From: Rhizobiales bacterium UBA3584
Lineage (GTDB): Bacteria > Pseudomonadota > Alphaproteobacteria > Rhizobiales > Devosiaceae
Direction: 5' to 3'
Length of the DNA stretch: 64,000 nt
Assembly: GCA_002375765.1 (NCBI GenBank)
Contig: DFMV01000040.1
Location: 1 to 64,000, forward strand
Of this stretch, positions 54,243-63,531 are shown piece after piece (position 1 is the stretch's first letter; every line of letters begins with the position of its first letter). Below the pieces are notes generated by a model. The model saw only the letters and a program-made list of their open reading frames with translations, had not been told where the DNA came from and ran no database searches. The position numbers and the translations under genes are program-made.

Positions 54243-55484
54243 ATGACCAAGGGTTTGCGTCTTACATTCGAGGATGCCTGGCTGCTCGGCGGGGCTCGTA
54301 CGCCGTTCGTTGATTATCGCGGCGCGCTTTCTGACATCTCGCCCATTGATCTAGGTATCAAGGCCGCACGCGCGGCTATCGAAAAAACAGGCGTCGCCGC
54401 TTCAGATATCGAAACGACGGTCGCCGGTTCCATGGCTCAGGCATCGTTTGATGCCTATGTCACGCCGCGCCATATCGGGCTCTATGCCGGCGCACCGACC
54501 GAGGCACCGGCCCATCTGGTGCAGCGCATTTGCGGCACCGGGCTTGAAGCCATCGCCCAGGCGGCCGATGCGGTCGCGTTGGGCCGCGTCAGTCTCGCGC
54601 TCGCGGCCGGTACGGAATCGATGAGTCGTAATCCCATCGCCGCCTATACGCATCGCAACGGCTTTGCCATGGGCAAGGTGGAGTTCAAGGACTTCCTCTG
54701 GGAAGCGCTCTATGATCCTGCCGGATGTGTCACCATGGGCGACACCGCCGAAAACCTTGCCAAACAGTACGGCATCGAGCGTGAACGGGTCGACCGCTTC
54801 GCTGTTCGCAGTTTCGAGCGGGCAATAGCGGCGCGCGATGGGGGATTGCTGGCCGAGGAAATTGTGCCCGTGGTCAGCGAGACATTCGAAATCGAGGGGA
54901 TCGATAAGCGATCCATCCGGTTGCCGCGCGGCGTTGAACAGGTGGATACCGACAGCCATATCCGGCCCTCGCCCTACGAGATCCTTTCCAAACTGCGCCC
55001 GGCGTTCGGGGGTGTTCAGACAGGCGGCAATTCGTCCGCCATCGTCGATGGCGCCGGTGCGGTGCTTCTAGCGTCTTCGGACTATGCAAAATCCCATAGG
55101 CTCACGCCCAAGGCACGCATTCTCGCCTCTGCGGCGGTCGGTGTGCCGCCCCAGATCATGGGTATCGGTCCGGCGCCTGCCATTCGCGCCGTGCTCGAAG
55201 CGAGCGGGCTGACGCTGGATCAGATCGGTCGCGTCGAGATCAACGAAGCGTTCGGGGCGCAGATCCTGGCCTGTGTCGATGAGTTGGGCCTCGATGAGGA
55301 CAAGCTCAACGTCAATGGTGGTGCAATCGCCATTGGCCACCCGCTGGGTGCTACGGGCATTCGGCTCGCGCTCACGCTGGCTCATGAACTGGAGCGTTCG
55401 GGCGAACGTTATGGCATCGCTTCGGCCTGCATTGGTGGCGGGCAGGGCATTGCGGTTCTCATCGAAAACCCGAAGGCTGGCTGA
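54243..55484 (+). CDS. Acyl-CoA thiolase (likely beta-keto phenylpropanoyl-CoA)
   Basis: The protein has 413 residues. The active-site Cys is in AHLVQRICGTGLEAIAQAAD (about residue 90), the catalytic His lies in GGAIAIGHPLGATGIRLALT, and the second Cys in GIASACIGGGQGIAVLIE. In this cluster it should cleave the beta-keto acyl-CoA made from ferulate, releasing acetyl-CoA and vanilloyl-CoA. Its stop overlaps the next start (TGATG), so translation is coupled. The long distance to the PhaA-type thiolase at 60142 shows two separate roles. Confidence 0.88.
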   Translation: MTKGLRLTFEDAWLLGGARTPFVDYRGALSDISPIDLGIKAARAAIEKTGVAASDIETTVAGSMAQASFDAYVTPRHIGLYAGAPTEAPAHLVQRICGTGLEAIAQAADAVALGRVSLALAAGTESMSRNPIAAYTHRNGFAMGKVEFKDFLWEALYDPAGCVTMGDTAENLAKQYGIERERVDRFAVRSFERAIAARDGGLLAEEIVPVVSETFEIEGIDKRSIRLPRGVEQVDTDSHIRPSPYEILSKLRPAFGGVQTGGNSSAIVDGAGAVLLASSDYAKSHRLTPKARILASAAVGVPPQIMGIGPAPAIRAVLEASGLTLDQIGRVEINEAFGAQILACVDELGLDEDKLNVNGGAIAIGHPLGATGIRLALTLAHELERSGERYGIASACIGGGQGIAVLIENPKAG

Positions 55485-56245
55485 TGGACATCGCGGGAAA
55501 AACAGCAATTGTCACCGGCGGCGCCTCGGGGCTCGGCGCGGCGACGGCCAAGGCTCTGGCTGCGGCGGGCGCGAAAGTCGCCATATTCGACCGCGATGCG
55601 GAGAAGGGTGCCATCATCGCCACCGAGATCGGCGGGCGGTTTTTCTCCTGCGACGTTGCGGATGCAGCAAGCGCTGGGGCCGCGATTGCCGACGCGATCG
55701 CCGCGCTCGGTACGCCGTCGGTTCTGGTCAATTGCGCGGGCATCGGCACGGCGTCCCGGATTGTCGGCCGCGACGGTCCGATGCCGCTCGATGCGTTCGA
55801 GCGGGTGATCCGGGTCAATCTTGTGGGCAGTTTCAACATGATGCGGCTGGCAGCCGATGCCATGCAGGAGCTAGAGCCCGATGCAAATGGCCAGCGCGGC
55901 GTCGTGATCTCCACGGCCTCGGTCGCTGCCTTTGAAGGGCAGATCGGGCAGGCGGCTTATGCGGCGTCGAAGGGTGGCATCGTTTCCTTGACGCTGCCGG
56001 CGGCGCGTGAGTTCGCCCGGTTCGGGGTGCGTGTTCTGGCTGTCGCGCCGGGGCTGTTCCTCACGCCTCTGCTGGAAGAATTGCCCGCCGAGGCGTTGGA
56101 TGCGCTGGGGCAATCCATTCCCAATCCGGCTCGACTGGGCAAGCCTGAGGAATTCGCCGATCTGGTTCTGGCAATGGTAGGCAATGACTATTTGAACGGC
56201 GAAGTCGTGCGGCTGGACGGTGCGCTGCGCATGGCGCCGAAATAG
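55484..56245 (+). CDS. SDR-family 3-hydroxyacyl-CoA dehydrogenase
   Basis: The protein has 253 residues. The NAD site is IVTGGASGLGAATAKALAAA (G-x3-G-x-G); the catalytic triad includes Ser in ISTASVAAFEGQIGQ and Tyr-x3-Lys in AAYAASKGGIVSLTL. It resembles type 10 (HSD17B10-like) enzymes that oxidise 3-hydroxyacyl-CoAs. In the cluster it would oxidise 3-hydroxy-3-(4-hydroxy-3-methoxyphenyl)propanoyl-CoA for the thiolase. Confidence 0.87.
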   Translation: MDIAGKTAIVTGGASGLGAATAKALAAAGAKVAIFDRDAEKGAIIATEIGGRFFSCDVADAASAGAAIADAIAALGTPSVLVNCAGIGTASRIVGRDGPMPLDAFERVIRVNLVGSFNMMRLAADAMQELEPDANGQRGVVISTASVAAFEGQIGQAAYAASKGGIVSLTLPAAREFARFGVRVLAVAPGLFLTPLLEELPAEALDALGQSIPNPARLGKPEEFADLVLAMVGNDYLNGEVVRLDGALRMAPK

Positions 56246-56254
56246 GACAGGTCC

Positions 56255-56671
56255 ATGTTTTCCAACATCACACGCATCGAAATCCAGTTCGGCGATTGCG
56301 ACCCGGCAGGCATCGTCTACTACCCCAATTATTTCCGCTTCTTCGACAATGCGACGGCGGCCCTGCTGTCGGCCGCTTTCAAGATGCACAAGCGTCACTG
56401 GATCGCCAAGTACGGTATTGCGGGCATTCCGATGGTCGATACGGGCGCGAAATTTTCCAGGCCTTCCCGCTTCGGAGATGTAGTCGAGATTCGCTCGGAA
56501 ATAACGGCGCTGGGGCGTTCGAGCTTCGGCGTGCGCCATCTCCTCTACAATGAAGGCGAGATCGCCATCGAAGCGCATGAAAAACGCGTCTGGGTCGGCC
56601 GCGACCCTGACGATAGCGAAAAGATCGTATCGCTGCCGATACCCGATGATGTACGCGCGGTGCTCGGCTAA
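56255..56671 (+). CDS. 4-Hydroxybenzoyl-CoA-type thioesterase
   Basis: The protein has 138 residues and a hot-dog fold. The catalytic Asp lies in QFGDCDPAGIVYYPNYFRFF (about residues 12-31), which matches 4-hydroxybenzoyl-CoA thioesterases (D-C/x-D-P-x-G-I-V-x-Y/F-P). In the cluster it would release free vanillate from vanilloyl-CoA, the substrate for VanAB. It starts 9 bp after the dehydrogenase stop. Confidence 0.85.
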   Translation: MFSNITRIEIQFGDCDPAGIVYYPNYFRFFDNATAALLSAAFKMHKRHWIAKYGIAGIPMVDTGAKFSRPSRFGDVVEIRSEITALGRSSFGVRHLLYNEGEIAIEAHEKRVWVGRDPDDSEKIVSLPIPDDVRAVLG

Positions 56672-56721
56672 GCCGGCACAAACAAACACCGATTTGAACA
56701 CCAGGCCCGAAGGGAAAGATT

Positions 56722-57495
56722 ATGGCTCAGGACACGGATGTGCTCTCGATTGACCGCAAGGGCACCATTGTCCACCTGACGCTCAATCGCCCCGAAAAGC
56801 GTAACGCGCTCAACGATGCGACGATCGCCGCGCTCGATGCGTTCTTTTCGAACGTTCCCGATGCGGCGCGCGCCATCGTTATCGGTGGGGCGGGGGGGCA
56901 TTTCTCCTCGGGCCTCGATCTTTCCGAACAGGTGCGTCGTGAGCCGCTCGAGGTCATGGCCCATTCGCGCAACTGGCATCGGGTCATGGAGAGTATCCAA
57001 TACGCTCGCGTGCCGGTGGTTGCCGCCCTGAATGGCGCGGTGATGGGCGGTGGTCTCGAACTGGCTGCGGCCTGTCATGTCCGGGTTGCCGAGGAAAACG
57101 TACAGTTCCGCATGCCCGAAGGTATGCGCGGAATTTTCGTTGGCGGCGGTGGCTCGGTGCGGATCGCAAAGCTCATCGGGGATGATCGTCTGATGGAAAT
57201 GATGCTGACCGGACGCATCTATTCGAGCGCGGAGGGTGAGCGGATCGGTCTCGCCCATTACGCCCTTTCCGAGGGTAGTGCCATCGACAAAGCGTTCGAG
57301 TTGGCCGAGCGGATCGCCGAAAATTCTCCCACGATCAACCAATTCATCATCCACGCCATGTCCCGCATTTCCACCATGCCGCCCGAGGCAGGGCTTTATG
57401 CGGAGAGTCTTGCTGCGGCGCTGAGCCAGACGGGGCCGGACGCTGAAGAAGGCCTCAACGCGTTTCTTCAGAAGCGCAAGCCGGTGTTCCGATAG
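56722..57495 (+). CDS. Enoyl-CoA hydratase (likely feruloyl-CoA hydratase)
   Basis: The protein has 257 residues and a crotonase fold. The oxyanion-hole segments are AGGHFSSGLDLSEQVRREPL (about residue 54) and VAALNGAVMGGGLELAAACH (about 95-114). Residue choice after the second (VRVAEENVQFRMPEGMRGIF) includes Glu at the position of a catalytic acid. With synthase, dehydrogenase and thiolase it completes beta-oxidation of the ferulate side chain. An alternative is feruloyl-CoA hydratase/lyase giving vanillin, but no vanillin dehydrogenase gene is seen here. Confidence 0.83.
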   Translation: MAQDTDVLSIDRKGTIVHLTLNRPEKRNALNDATIAALDAFFSNVPDAARAIVIGGAGGHFSSGLDLSEQVRREPLEVMAHSRNWHRVMESIQYARVPVVAALNGAVMGGGLELAAACHVRVAEENVQFRMPEGMRGIFVGGGGSVRIAKLIGDDRLMEMMLTGRIYSSAEGERIGLAHYALSEGSAIDKAFELAERIAENSPTINQFIIHAMSRISTMPPEAGLYAESLAAALSQTGPDAEEGLNAFLQKRKPVFR

Positions 57496-57523
57496 GGGAG
57501 CCGAGATGCTGGCCGGAATAAAA

Positions 57524-57568
57524 TGACTGCTTTCCCTTGAATTTAAGATGCAGTCAAAATATATCTTA
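57524..57568. promoter_or_regulatory. Two overlapping dyads upstream of padR
   Basis: TGACTGC (57524-57530) and GCAGTCA (57550-57556) form a 7-bp inverted repeat over 19 bases; TAAGAT (57544-57549) and ATCTTA (57563-57568) form a second over 13 bases. Both precede the padR ribosome site (AGGAG, 57582-57586) and could be autoregulatory operators. Confidence 0.45.
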
Positions 57569-57593
57569 CTCCTAACTGAACAGGAGTTTGAAA

Positions 57594-58130
57594 ATGCGTG
57601 AGCATGATTTTGGCAGACGTGGTTCCTTTGGCCGTGGCGGGCCTTCCCCCGAGCGCCTGCGTGGGCGCCGTGGCCGGGTATTTGATTCCGCCGAACTGCA
57701 GTTGGTGGTGCTTGATCTCATCACGGACCAACCCCGGCACGGCTATGAGTTGATCCGTGAGATCGAGGCGCTGTCGGGCGGGCTCTATGCCCCCAGCCCC
57801 GGCATGATCTATCCAACGCTGTCTCTGCTGCTCGAAATGGGCCTCGTGGAGGAAGTCAGCACCGATGGAGCCCGCAAGAGCTTTGCGATCACCGAAGCGG
57901 GCAAGGCCCATCTGGCTGAAAACGAAAAGCCGCTTGCCGCCGCGCGTTCTCGGCTGGCGGCGTTGGCCGAAGCCAAGGATCGTGCCGATCCGGCGCCGCT
58001 GCGGCGCGCCATGGGCAATTTGCGCGAAGTGCTGATCATTGCATCGCGCAAGCCAGGGTTTGACGAGAAGAAGATTCTCGAGAGTGCCCGATTGATCGAC
58101 GAGTTGGCAGGAACGATCGAGCGCCTGTAG
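57594..58130 (+). CDS. PadR-family transcriptional regulator
   Basis: The protein has 178 residues. An N-terminal Gly/Arg-rich stretch (RRGSFGRGGPSPERLRGRRG) precedes the winged helix: LQLVVLDLITDQPRHGYELI, then PSPGMIYPTLSLLLEMGLVE and the wing EVSTDGARKSFAITEAGKAH. A C-terminal helix pair (about 120-178) should dimerise it. PadR repressors often respond to phenolic acids; its location makes control of the ferulate genes likely. The ATG at 57594 has AGGAG upstream; a TTG two codons earlier is less likely. Confidence 0.88.
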   Translation: MREHDFGRRGSFGRGGPSPERLRGRRGRVFDSAELQLVVLDLITDQPRHGYELIREIEALSGGLYAPSPGMIYPTLSLLLEMGLVEEVSTDGARKSFAITEAGKAHLAENEKPLAAARSRLAALAEAKDRADPAPLRRAMGNLREVLIIASRKPGFDEKKILESARLIDELAGTIERL

Positions 58131-58192
58131 GGGCTTGAGTTCGGGAGCACTGTGGGGCACACCCATTATGTCTGTGATCGATGGGTGCTCCA

Positions 58193-59464
58193 ATGACAAT
58201 TACCGATCCGCGCGGCTTTCTGAGCGAATTGTTCGATTGTGCGGTTCGGGCTGCCGATCCAGGCGATGCGATAGCGGCGCATTTGCCCGAACGGCCGCGC
58301 GGCCGCACCATCGTCATCGGGGCCGGCAAGGCCGCCAGTGCCATGGCTGCCGCTTTAGAGGCGCTATGGGACGGCCCGCTTGAGGGCATCGTCATTGACC
58401 GGCACGGAGAGATCACCCCCACCCGACAGATCAAGGTTTTGCAGGCCGCCCATCCCGTGCCCGACAGCGCCGGTCTCGCCGGGGCGAGAGCCCTGCTCGA
58501 CAGAGTACAGGGATTGACGGCTGACGATCTTGTCATTGCGCTGATTTCGGGGGGGGGGTCGTCGCTGTTGCCGATGCCGGGTGGCGATCTGACGCTGGAC
58601 GACGAAATTGCCGTCAACCGGGCCCTTCTCGAGTCCGGCGCGCCCGTCGGGGCGATGAATGTGGTGAGAAAGCACATCTCGGGGATCAAGGGCGGGCGGC
58701 TGGCCAGGGCCGCGGCGCCGGCCCGGGTCGTTTCGCTGATCATTTCGGATGTGGCCGGGGATGATCCCGCCGAAATCGCTTCCGGCCCAACCGTGCCGAG
58801 CAGATCCACTGCCGGCGATGCGCTTGATATTGTTACACAATATCGCCTGAAGGTGCCTGGTGCGGTTTTGGCGCATTTGCGCTCGTCTGCCGCCGTGGCG
58901 CCATCGCCCGACGATCCCGACTTTGCCCGCAATAGTGTTTCGGTGATCGCTTCGGCGCGTACCTCGCTTGAAGCGGCGGCGCGCCATGCGCGGGAAAGCG
59001 GTGTTCCGGCGGTGATTTTGTCCGACGCCATCGAGGGTGAAGCGCGCGATATCGGGGGAATGCACGGGCTGATGGCGCGGGAAATATCGGCGTTTGATCA
59101 ACCGTTTACGCGGCCCGTGGTGATGCTTTCGGGAGGTGAGACAACGGTTACCCTGGCCGGCGGGGCTTTCGGAAGAGGCGGACGAAATACTGAATTTCTT
59201 CTTGCATTTGCCAAGGCAATTCAAGGGGTTGAAGGGATTGATGCGCTGGCTGCGGATACCGACGGCATCGACGGATCGGAAAACAACGCCGGGGCGTTCG
59301 CGGATGGGGGAACATTTGCGCGCATGCGGGCCGCGGGACTTGATCCCAACAGGGTGCTGGCGGGGCATGATGCCTGGAGCGGGTTTTCGGCTATCGGCGA
59401 TTTGTTCGTGACCGGGCCGACCGGAACAAATGTCAATGATTTCAGGGCGATACTGGTTCGCTAG
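58193..59464 (+). CDS. Glycerate 2-kinase (MOFRL family, GckA/TtuD)
   Basis: The protein has 423 residues. The N-terminal domain holds RTIVIGAGKAASAMAAALEA and LISGGGSSLLPMPGGDLTLD; the MOFRL C-terminal domain has VVMLSGGETTVTLAGGAFGRGG, given here as two segments (SGGETTVTLAG, RGGRNTEFLLAFA), and TDGIDGSENNAGAFAD. It phosphorylates D-glycerate to 2-phosphoglycerate. ATG 58193 and ATG 58181 are both possible starts. An inverted repeat (CACCCAT...ATGGGTG, about 58160-58187) spans the start region. It overlaps the end of the LuxR gene on the other strand by 23 bp. Confidence 0.88.
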   Translation: MTITDPRGFLSELFDCAVRAADPGDAIAAHLPERPRGRTIVIGAGKAASAMAAALEALWDGPLEGIVIDRHGEITPTRQIKVLQAAHPVPDSAGLAGARALLDRVQGLTADDLVIALISGGGSSLLPMPGGDLTLDDEIAVNRALLESGAPVGAMNVVRKHISGIKGGRLARAAAPARVVSLIISDVAGDDPAEIASGPTVPSRSTAGDALDIVTQYRLKVPGAVLAHLRSSAAVAPSPDDPDFARNSVSVIASARTSLEAAARHARESGVPAVILSDAIEGEARDIGGMHGLMAREISAFDQPFTRPVVMLSGGETTVTLAGGAFGRGGRNTEFLLAFAKAIQGVEGIDALAADTDGIDGSENNAGAFADGGTFARMRAAGLDPNRVLAGHDAWSGFSAIGDLFVTGPTGTNVNDFRAILVR

Positions 59465-60065
59465 AGCCTGTTTGTCGTGCAGTCGAACCGGAAAAGTCTT
59501 CAACTTTTCCTGACTGCACTCCAGCGACGAACCAGCCAACGAGTTCGGCGGTATTCTTGAGACCCAGCTGGCGTGTCATGCGGTAGCGGTGGGTCTCGAC
59601 GCTGCGCGGCGAAAGCCCCAGTTCCTGGGCGATTTCGGCATTTGTCTTGCCCTGCGCGACGAGGGTGAGGACCTGGTTCTGGCGTGGTGTGAGGGCTTGC
59701 CGGTGGACATCGACCGGGCGTGGAAGGGGATCGAAACAATAGACGGCGCGGGCGAAAGGATCGTTTAAAATCATGGACTTACCGCGTGCCCGGCACCAGA
59801 AGCGGGTGCCGTCGCGGTGGGCCATGATGCGCTCGTCGGTATAGGTGCGGCCGCCCGAAAAATTGGTGCGCCAGAGATCGCCCACCATCACGAAATCGGC
59901 GACGCCGGGATAGAGAACCTTGAAGCTCCGGTCGGCCAGTTCCTCGGGTAAATACCCGAAAAGACTGGCAAAAGCGGAATTGACCTGCCGGATGATCCGA
60001 TGGGTCGCATAGACCATGGGAACGGGGAGGTCGTCGAGGGTGAAGTGCAGGCCGGTGTGATCCAT
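59442..60065 (-). CDS. PAS-LuxR family transcriptional regulator
   Basis: The protein has 207 residues. A PAS domain (about 10-115: VYATHRIIRQVNSAFASLFG, then YLPEELADRSFKVLYPGV) leads to a LuxR helix-turn-helix: ALTPRQNQVLTLVAQGKTNA, then EIAQELGLSPRSVETHRYRM. The start ATG 60065 is chosen because the longer frame crosses the phaA start. It is divergent from phaA with two palindromes between them, so it probably controls itself and phaA. It has no receiver domain; the PAS ligand is unknown. Confidence 0.87.
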   Translation of the reverse strand: MDHTGLHFTLDDLPVPMVYATHRIIRQVNSAFASLFGYLPEELADRSFKVLYPGVADFVMVGDLWRTNFSGGRTYTDERIMAHRDGTRFWCRARGKSMILNDPFARAVYCFDPLPRPVDVHRQALTPRQNQVLTLVAQGKTNAEIAQELGLSPRSVETHRYRMTRQLGLKNTAELVGWFVAGVQSGKVEDFSGSTARQTGSSEPVSP

Positions 60066-60109
60066 GACGTATAAATACGTCTTTGGACGCCCAATGTACA
60101 CCCGGTACA
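60066..60109. promoter_or_regulatory. Two palindromes between the PAS-LuxR gene and phaA
   Basis: GACGTAT-AA-ATACGTC (60066-60081) abuts the regulator start codon, and TGTAC-ACCCG-GTACA (60095-60109) lies 33 bp before the phaA start. Both are perfect. They fit a divergent control region with one or two regulator sites. Confidence 0.6.
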
Positions 60110-60141
60110 CTGACCCCCTACGCCCAATGGAGGAGACCGTC

Positions 60142-61317
60142 ATGGCGCCCCAAGTCCACATCACCGCCGCGCGGCGCACGCCCATCGGATCGCTCAATGG
60201 AAGCCTGTCGGCGCTTGCCGCCCACGAGTTGGGAGCGGCAGCGGCCAAGGCGGCAATCGCCGATGCCGGGATCGCGCCCGAGCACATCGAGGAGGCGATC
60301 ATGGGGCAGGTGCTGACGGCAGCGGCGGGGATGAACCCGGCGCGCCAGATGGCACGGCTGGCCGGAATGGCTGATGCCACAACGGCGTTCGTTGTCAATC
60401 AGGTGTGCGGATCGGGCCTGCGTGCCGTGGCGCTGGGCGCCCAGCAGATCGGAATGGGCGATGCGAATGTGGTGCTGGCCGGCGGGCAGGAATCGATGAG
60501 CCGGGCCCCCCACGCCGCTTATCTGCGCTCGGGGACCAAGCTGGGCGATGTCAGTTTCATCGACACCGTGATGAGCGACGGGCTGACCGATGCTTTCGGG
60601 AAAATGGCCATGGGGGTGACGGCGGAAAATGTGGTGCGCCAATGCGGGCTGACCCGCGAGCAGCAGGACCAGTTTGCGCTGCGGTCGCAGCAACGCGCCT
60701 CGGCGGCGCAAAGGGACGGGAAATTTGCCGGTGAAATCGTGCCCGTCACCATAGCAGGGCGCAAGGGTGAGACGGTTGTCGATCAGGACGAGTTCATCCG
60801 GCACGATGCAAGTCTTGAAAGCATGGAAAAGCTGCGCCCGGCCTTTGAAAAGGACGGAACAGTAACGGCGGCAAATTCCTCGGGGATAAATGACGGCGCT
60901 GCAGCTCTTGTCCTGATGTCGGACGCGGCGCTCAGGGATCATGGTGCGACATCGCTGGCGCGGATCGTGAGCTGGGCGACGGCGGGTCTTGATCCCAATG
61001 TCATGGGCCTGGGGCCGATTCCCGCTTCGCGCAAGGCGCTGGAGAAGGCAGGATGGAGCGTTGGCGATGTCGATCTGTGGGAAGCCAATGAGGCGTTCGC
61101 CGCGCAGAGCCTTGCAGTGGTCGGCGAACTCGAGGTCGATCCCGAAAGGGTCAACGTCAATGGTGGCGCTATCGCGCTGGGTCATCCCATCGGCGCTTCG
61201 GGTGCGCGGGTTCTGGTGACGCTGGTCCATGAGATGGCGCGGCGGGACGTAAAGCGGGGCGTTGCAACGCTGTGCATCGGCGGTGGCATGGGTATTGCGA
61301 TGTGCGTGGAGCGGTGA
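60142..61317 (+). CDS. phaA: Acetyl-CoA acetyltransferase (PhaA-type thiolase)
   Basis: The protein has 391 residues. The nucleophile Cys is in FVVNQVCGSGLRAVALGAQQ (about residue 89), the His in VNGGAIALGHPIGASGARVL and the second Cys in GVATLCIGGGMGIAMCVER. It converts two acetyl-CoA to acetoacetyl-CoA or the reverse. Start 60142 has GGAGGAGA upstream; earlier in-frame ATGs (60127, 60094) fall in the control region. A phaB or PHA synthase gene does not follow, so degradation of acetoacetate with the synthetase at 61570 is the more likely role. Confidence 0.92.
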   Translation: MAPQVHITAARRTPIGSLNGSLSALAAHELGAAAAKAAIADAGIAPEHIEEAIMGQVLTAAAGMNPARQMARLAGMADATTAFVVNQVCGSGLRAVALGAQQIGMGDANVVLAGGQESMSRAPHAAYLRSGTKLGDVSFIDTVMSDGLTDAFGKMAMGVTAENVVRQCGLTREQQDQFALRSQQRASAAQRDGKFAGEIVPVTIAGRKGETVVDQDEFIRHDASLESMEKLRPAFEKDGTVTAANSSGINDGAAALVLMSDAALRDHGATSLARIVSWATAGLDPNVMGLGPIPASRKALEKAGWSVGDVDLWEANEAFAAQSLAVVGELEVDPERVNVNGGAIALGHPIGASGARVLVTLVHEMARRDVKRGVATLCIGGGMGIAMCVER

Positions 61318-61372
61318 GGTGCCGTATGTCGGAGCGCCGCGGAAGGGATTTTCGGCGCTTCAGGTACTGGGG

Positions 61373-61494
61373 CCCGGGTCTTCGCCCGGGATGACAATAG
61401 AGGGTGGGCCGGCGTTTGGGGATCAGTTCGAGGGCAAGGGCATTTGTCTTGGCCCTGCCCATTAACCGTCGTCACCCCGGCCACCGAGCCGGGG
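61373..61494. repeat. Two GC-rich palindromes of the dispersed intergenic type
   Basis: CCCGGG-tcttcg-CCCGGG (61373-61390), followed by ATGACA, and GTCAC-CCCGG-ccaccgag-CCGGGG (stem 61475-61480 / 61489-61494), followed by TCCAGC, are the familiar alphaproteobacterial intergenic elements that flank CCCGGG with GTCA/TGAC. They occupy the 252-bp gap between phaA and the synthetase gene. They may end phaA transcription. Confidence 0.6.
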
Positions 61495-61569
61495 TCCAGC
61501 ACACCCGGTGCCTGAGGTGTCAGCACAGTTTTGGCTTTGGTTGCCGGAATGGCGTGAGGGAGGGAAACA

Positions 61570-63531
61570 ATGTCTGGATCCAATGACGCAGGGATCGGCG
61601 ATATCGTCTGGGAGGCCGATGCGGCCCGGAAAGAAGGCTCGGCCTTGTGGCGGTTTGCCGAGGCAACGCGCCATTGCCATGGGGCCGATCCGTCCGATTA
61701 TGGGGCGCTGCTGGACTGGTCGATCCGCGAGCCGAACGCGTTTCATGATGCGTTGTGGGATTTTCTGGGCGTTGTGGGGAGCAAGGGTGAGACCGCATTT
61801 GTGGCGGGCGAAACCATAAGGGACGCGAAATTTTATCCCGGCGCGCGGCTCAACTATGCCGAGAACCTTCTGACCCGGCGCGACGATGGGGTGGCGATCA
61901 TCGCCCATCGCGATGACGGCACGCGACGCGAGATGAGTTGGGGTGGGCTTTATGATCGGGTGTCGCAGGTCGAACAGGCGTTACGAGCCGAAGGCGTGGC
62001 CGAAGGCGACCGGGTGGGAGCGATCGTTACCCACGATATCGAGGCGATCGTCTTCTATCTGGCGACGTCCGCCATCGGAGCGATCTGGTCGTCGTGCTCG
62101 CCCGATTTCGGCCCTGCCGGGGCCAGCGACAGGCTGGGGCAGATCGACCCCAAGGTGCTGGTCGCGGTGCCCGGCTATGGATATGCAGGCAAGGCCATCG
62201 ACGTTTCGGCCACGATCCGGACGGTTGCCGAGGCAACCAAGCTCAAAAAGATCGTGCTTTTAGGGGCGGTGCCGGAAAGCCTTGTTGATCTCGATTGCGT
62301 GGCGCTGGACGATTGGATCGAACCGTTTGTGCCGCAAGAGATCGCCTTCAACCGCATGGAGTTTTCCGCGCCGCTGGTCATTCTTTATTCCTCGGGCACG
62401 ACGGGCAAACCCAAGTGCATCGTCCATTCGGGCGCCGGGCTTTTAATCCAGCACAAAAAAGAGCAGATGCTCCATTGCGACATCAGCGAAGGCGAGCGGT
62501 TCTTCTATTTCACCACCTGCGGATGGATGATGTGGAACTGGCAGGTGTCCGGGCTGGCGCTGGGGGCGACGCTTGTCACCTATGACGGCAACCCGTTCCA
62601 TCCCGAGCCGGGACGGCTTATCGACCTGATCGACGAGGACGGGATCGCCATTTTCGGCACCAGCGCCAAATATATCGACGCCTGCGCCAAGGCAGGACTA
62701 AAACCGAAAGACACGCATCGGCTTTCGCAATTGCGGCTGATCCTTTCGACGGGATCGCCGCTGATCGCGCCGAGTTTCGATTACATTTATGCCGACTGGA
62801 AACCGGATTTGCATCTGGCTTCAATTTCGGGCGGGACCGACATCTGCGCGTGCTTTATCGGCAGCAACCCGCTGTTGCCGGTGCGGCGCGGCGAATTGCA
62901 GTGCGCGCTGTTGGGCATGGATCTCGATACGCTCGACGATGTGGGACGGCCGGTCTCAGGCGTGCCAGGGGAATTTGTGTGCCGCAACGCGCATGTTTCG
63001 ATGCCCGTCTCGTTCTGGGGCGACGCTGACGGATCGCGCTACACCGAAGCTTATTTCGCGCGCTTTCCCGGCATCTGGGCGCATGGAGATTTCGTGGAGA
63101 AGCGGCCTTCTGGCGGGTTCATCATTCACGGACGATCCGACACCACGCTCAATCCGGGCGGCGTGCGGATCGGCACGGCGGAGATTTACCGGCAGGTGGA
63201 AACCATTGCCGCGATCGAGGAAGCGATTGCCGTGGGCCAGGATTTCGACGGGGATCAGCGGGTGATCCTGTTCGTCAAATTGCGGGAGGGGCAGGTGCTC
63301 GATGCGGCACTGGAAAAGGAGATCCGGACGCGCATCCGGTCAGGCGCCAGCCCGCGGCACGTGCCGGCAAAGATTATTGCCGTCACCGCGATCCCCCGGA
63401 CACGCTCGGGCAAGATTTCCGAGACCGCCGTACGCGACGTGATCCATGGGCGGGTGGTCAAGAACACCACGGCGCTGGCCAACCCCGAGGCGCTGGAGCA
63501 GTACAGGGACATCGCGGCGCTGCGCGAGTAG
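61570..63531 (+). CDS. Acetoacetyl-CoA synthetase
   Basis: The protein has 653 residues. The ATP site is [20 protein letters not shown] (about residue 274); family segments include [40 protein letters not shown] and the late catalytic Lys in [17 protein letters not shown]. This set, including the long N-terminus, matches acetoacetate-CoA ligases. It would feed acetoacetate, for example from BKACE or ketone bodies, to the thiolase PhaA. The stop lies within a copy of a 78-bp direct repeat. Confidence 0.9.
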   Translation: MSGSNDAGIGDIVWEADAARKEGSALWRFAEATRHCHGADPSDYGALLDWSIREPNAFHDALWDFLGVVGSKGETAFVAGETIRDAKFYPGARLNYAENLLTRRDDGVAIIAHRDDGTRREMSWGGLYDRVSQVEQALRAEGVAEGDRVGAIVTHDIEAIVFYLATSAIGAIWSSCSPDFGPAGASDRLGQIDPKVLVAVPGYGYAGKAIDVSATIRTVAEATKLKKIVLLGAVPESLVDLDCVALDDWIEPFVPQEIAFNRMEFSAPLVILYSSGTTGKPKCIVHSGAGLLIQHKKEQMLHCDISEGERFFYFTTCGWMMWNWQVSGLALGATLVTYDGNPFHPEPGRLIDLIDEDGIAIFGTSAKYIDACAKAGLKPKDTHRLSQLRLILSTGSPLIAPSFDYIYADWKPDLHLASISGGTDICACFIGSNPLLPVRRGELQCALLGMDLDTLDDVGRPVSGVPGEFVCRNAHVSMPVSFWGDADGSRYTEAYFARFPGIWAHGDFVEKRPSGGFIIHGRSDTTLNPGGVRIGTAEIYRQVETIAAIEEAIAVGQDFDGDQRVILFVKLREGQVLDAALEKEIRTRIRSGASPRHVPAKIIAVTAIPRTRSGKISETAVRDVIHGRVVKNTTALANPEALEQYRDIAALRE

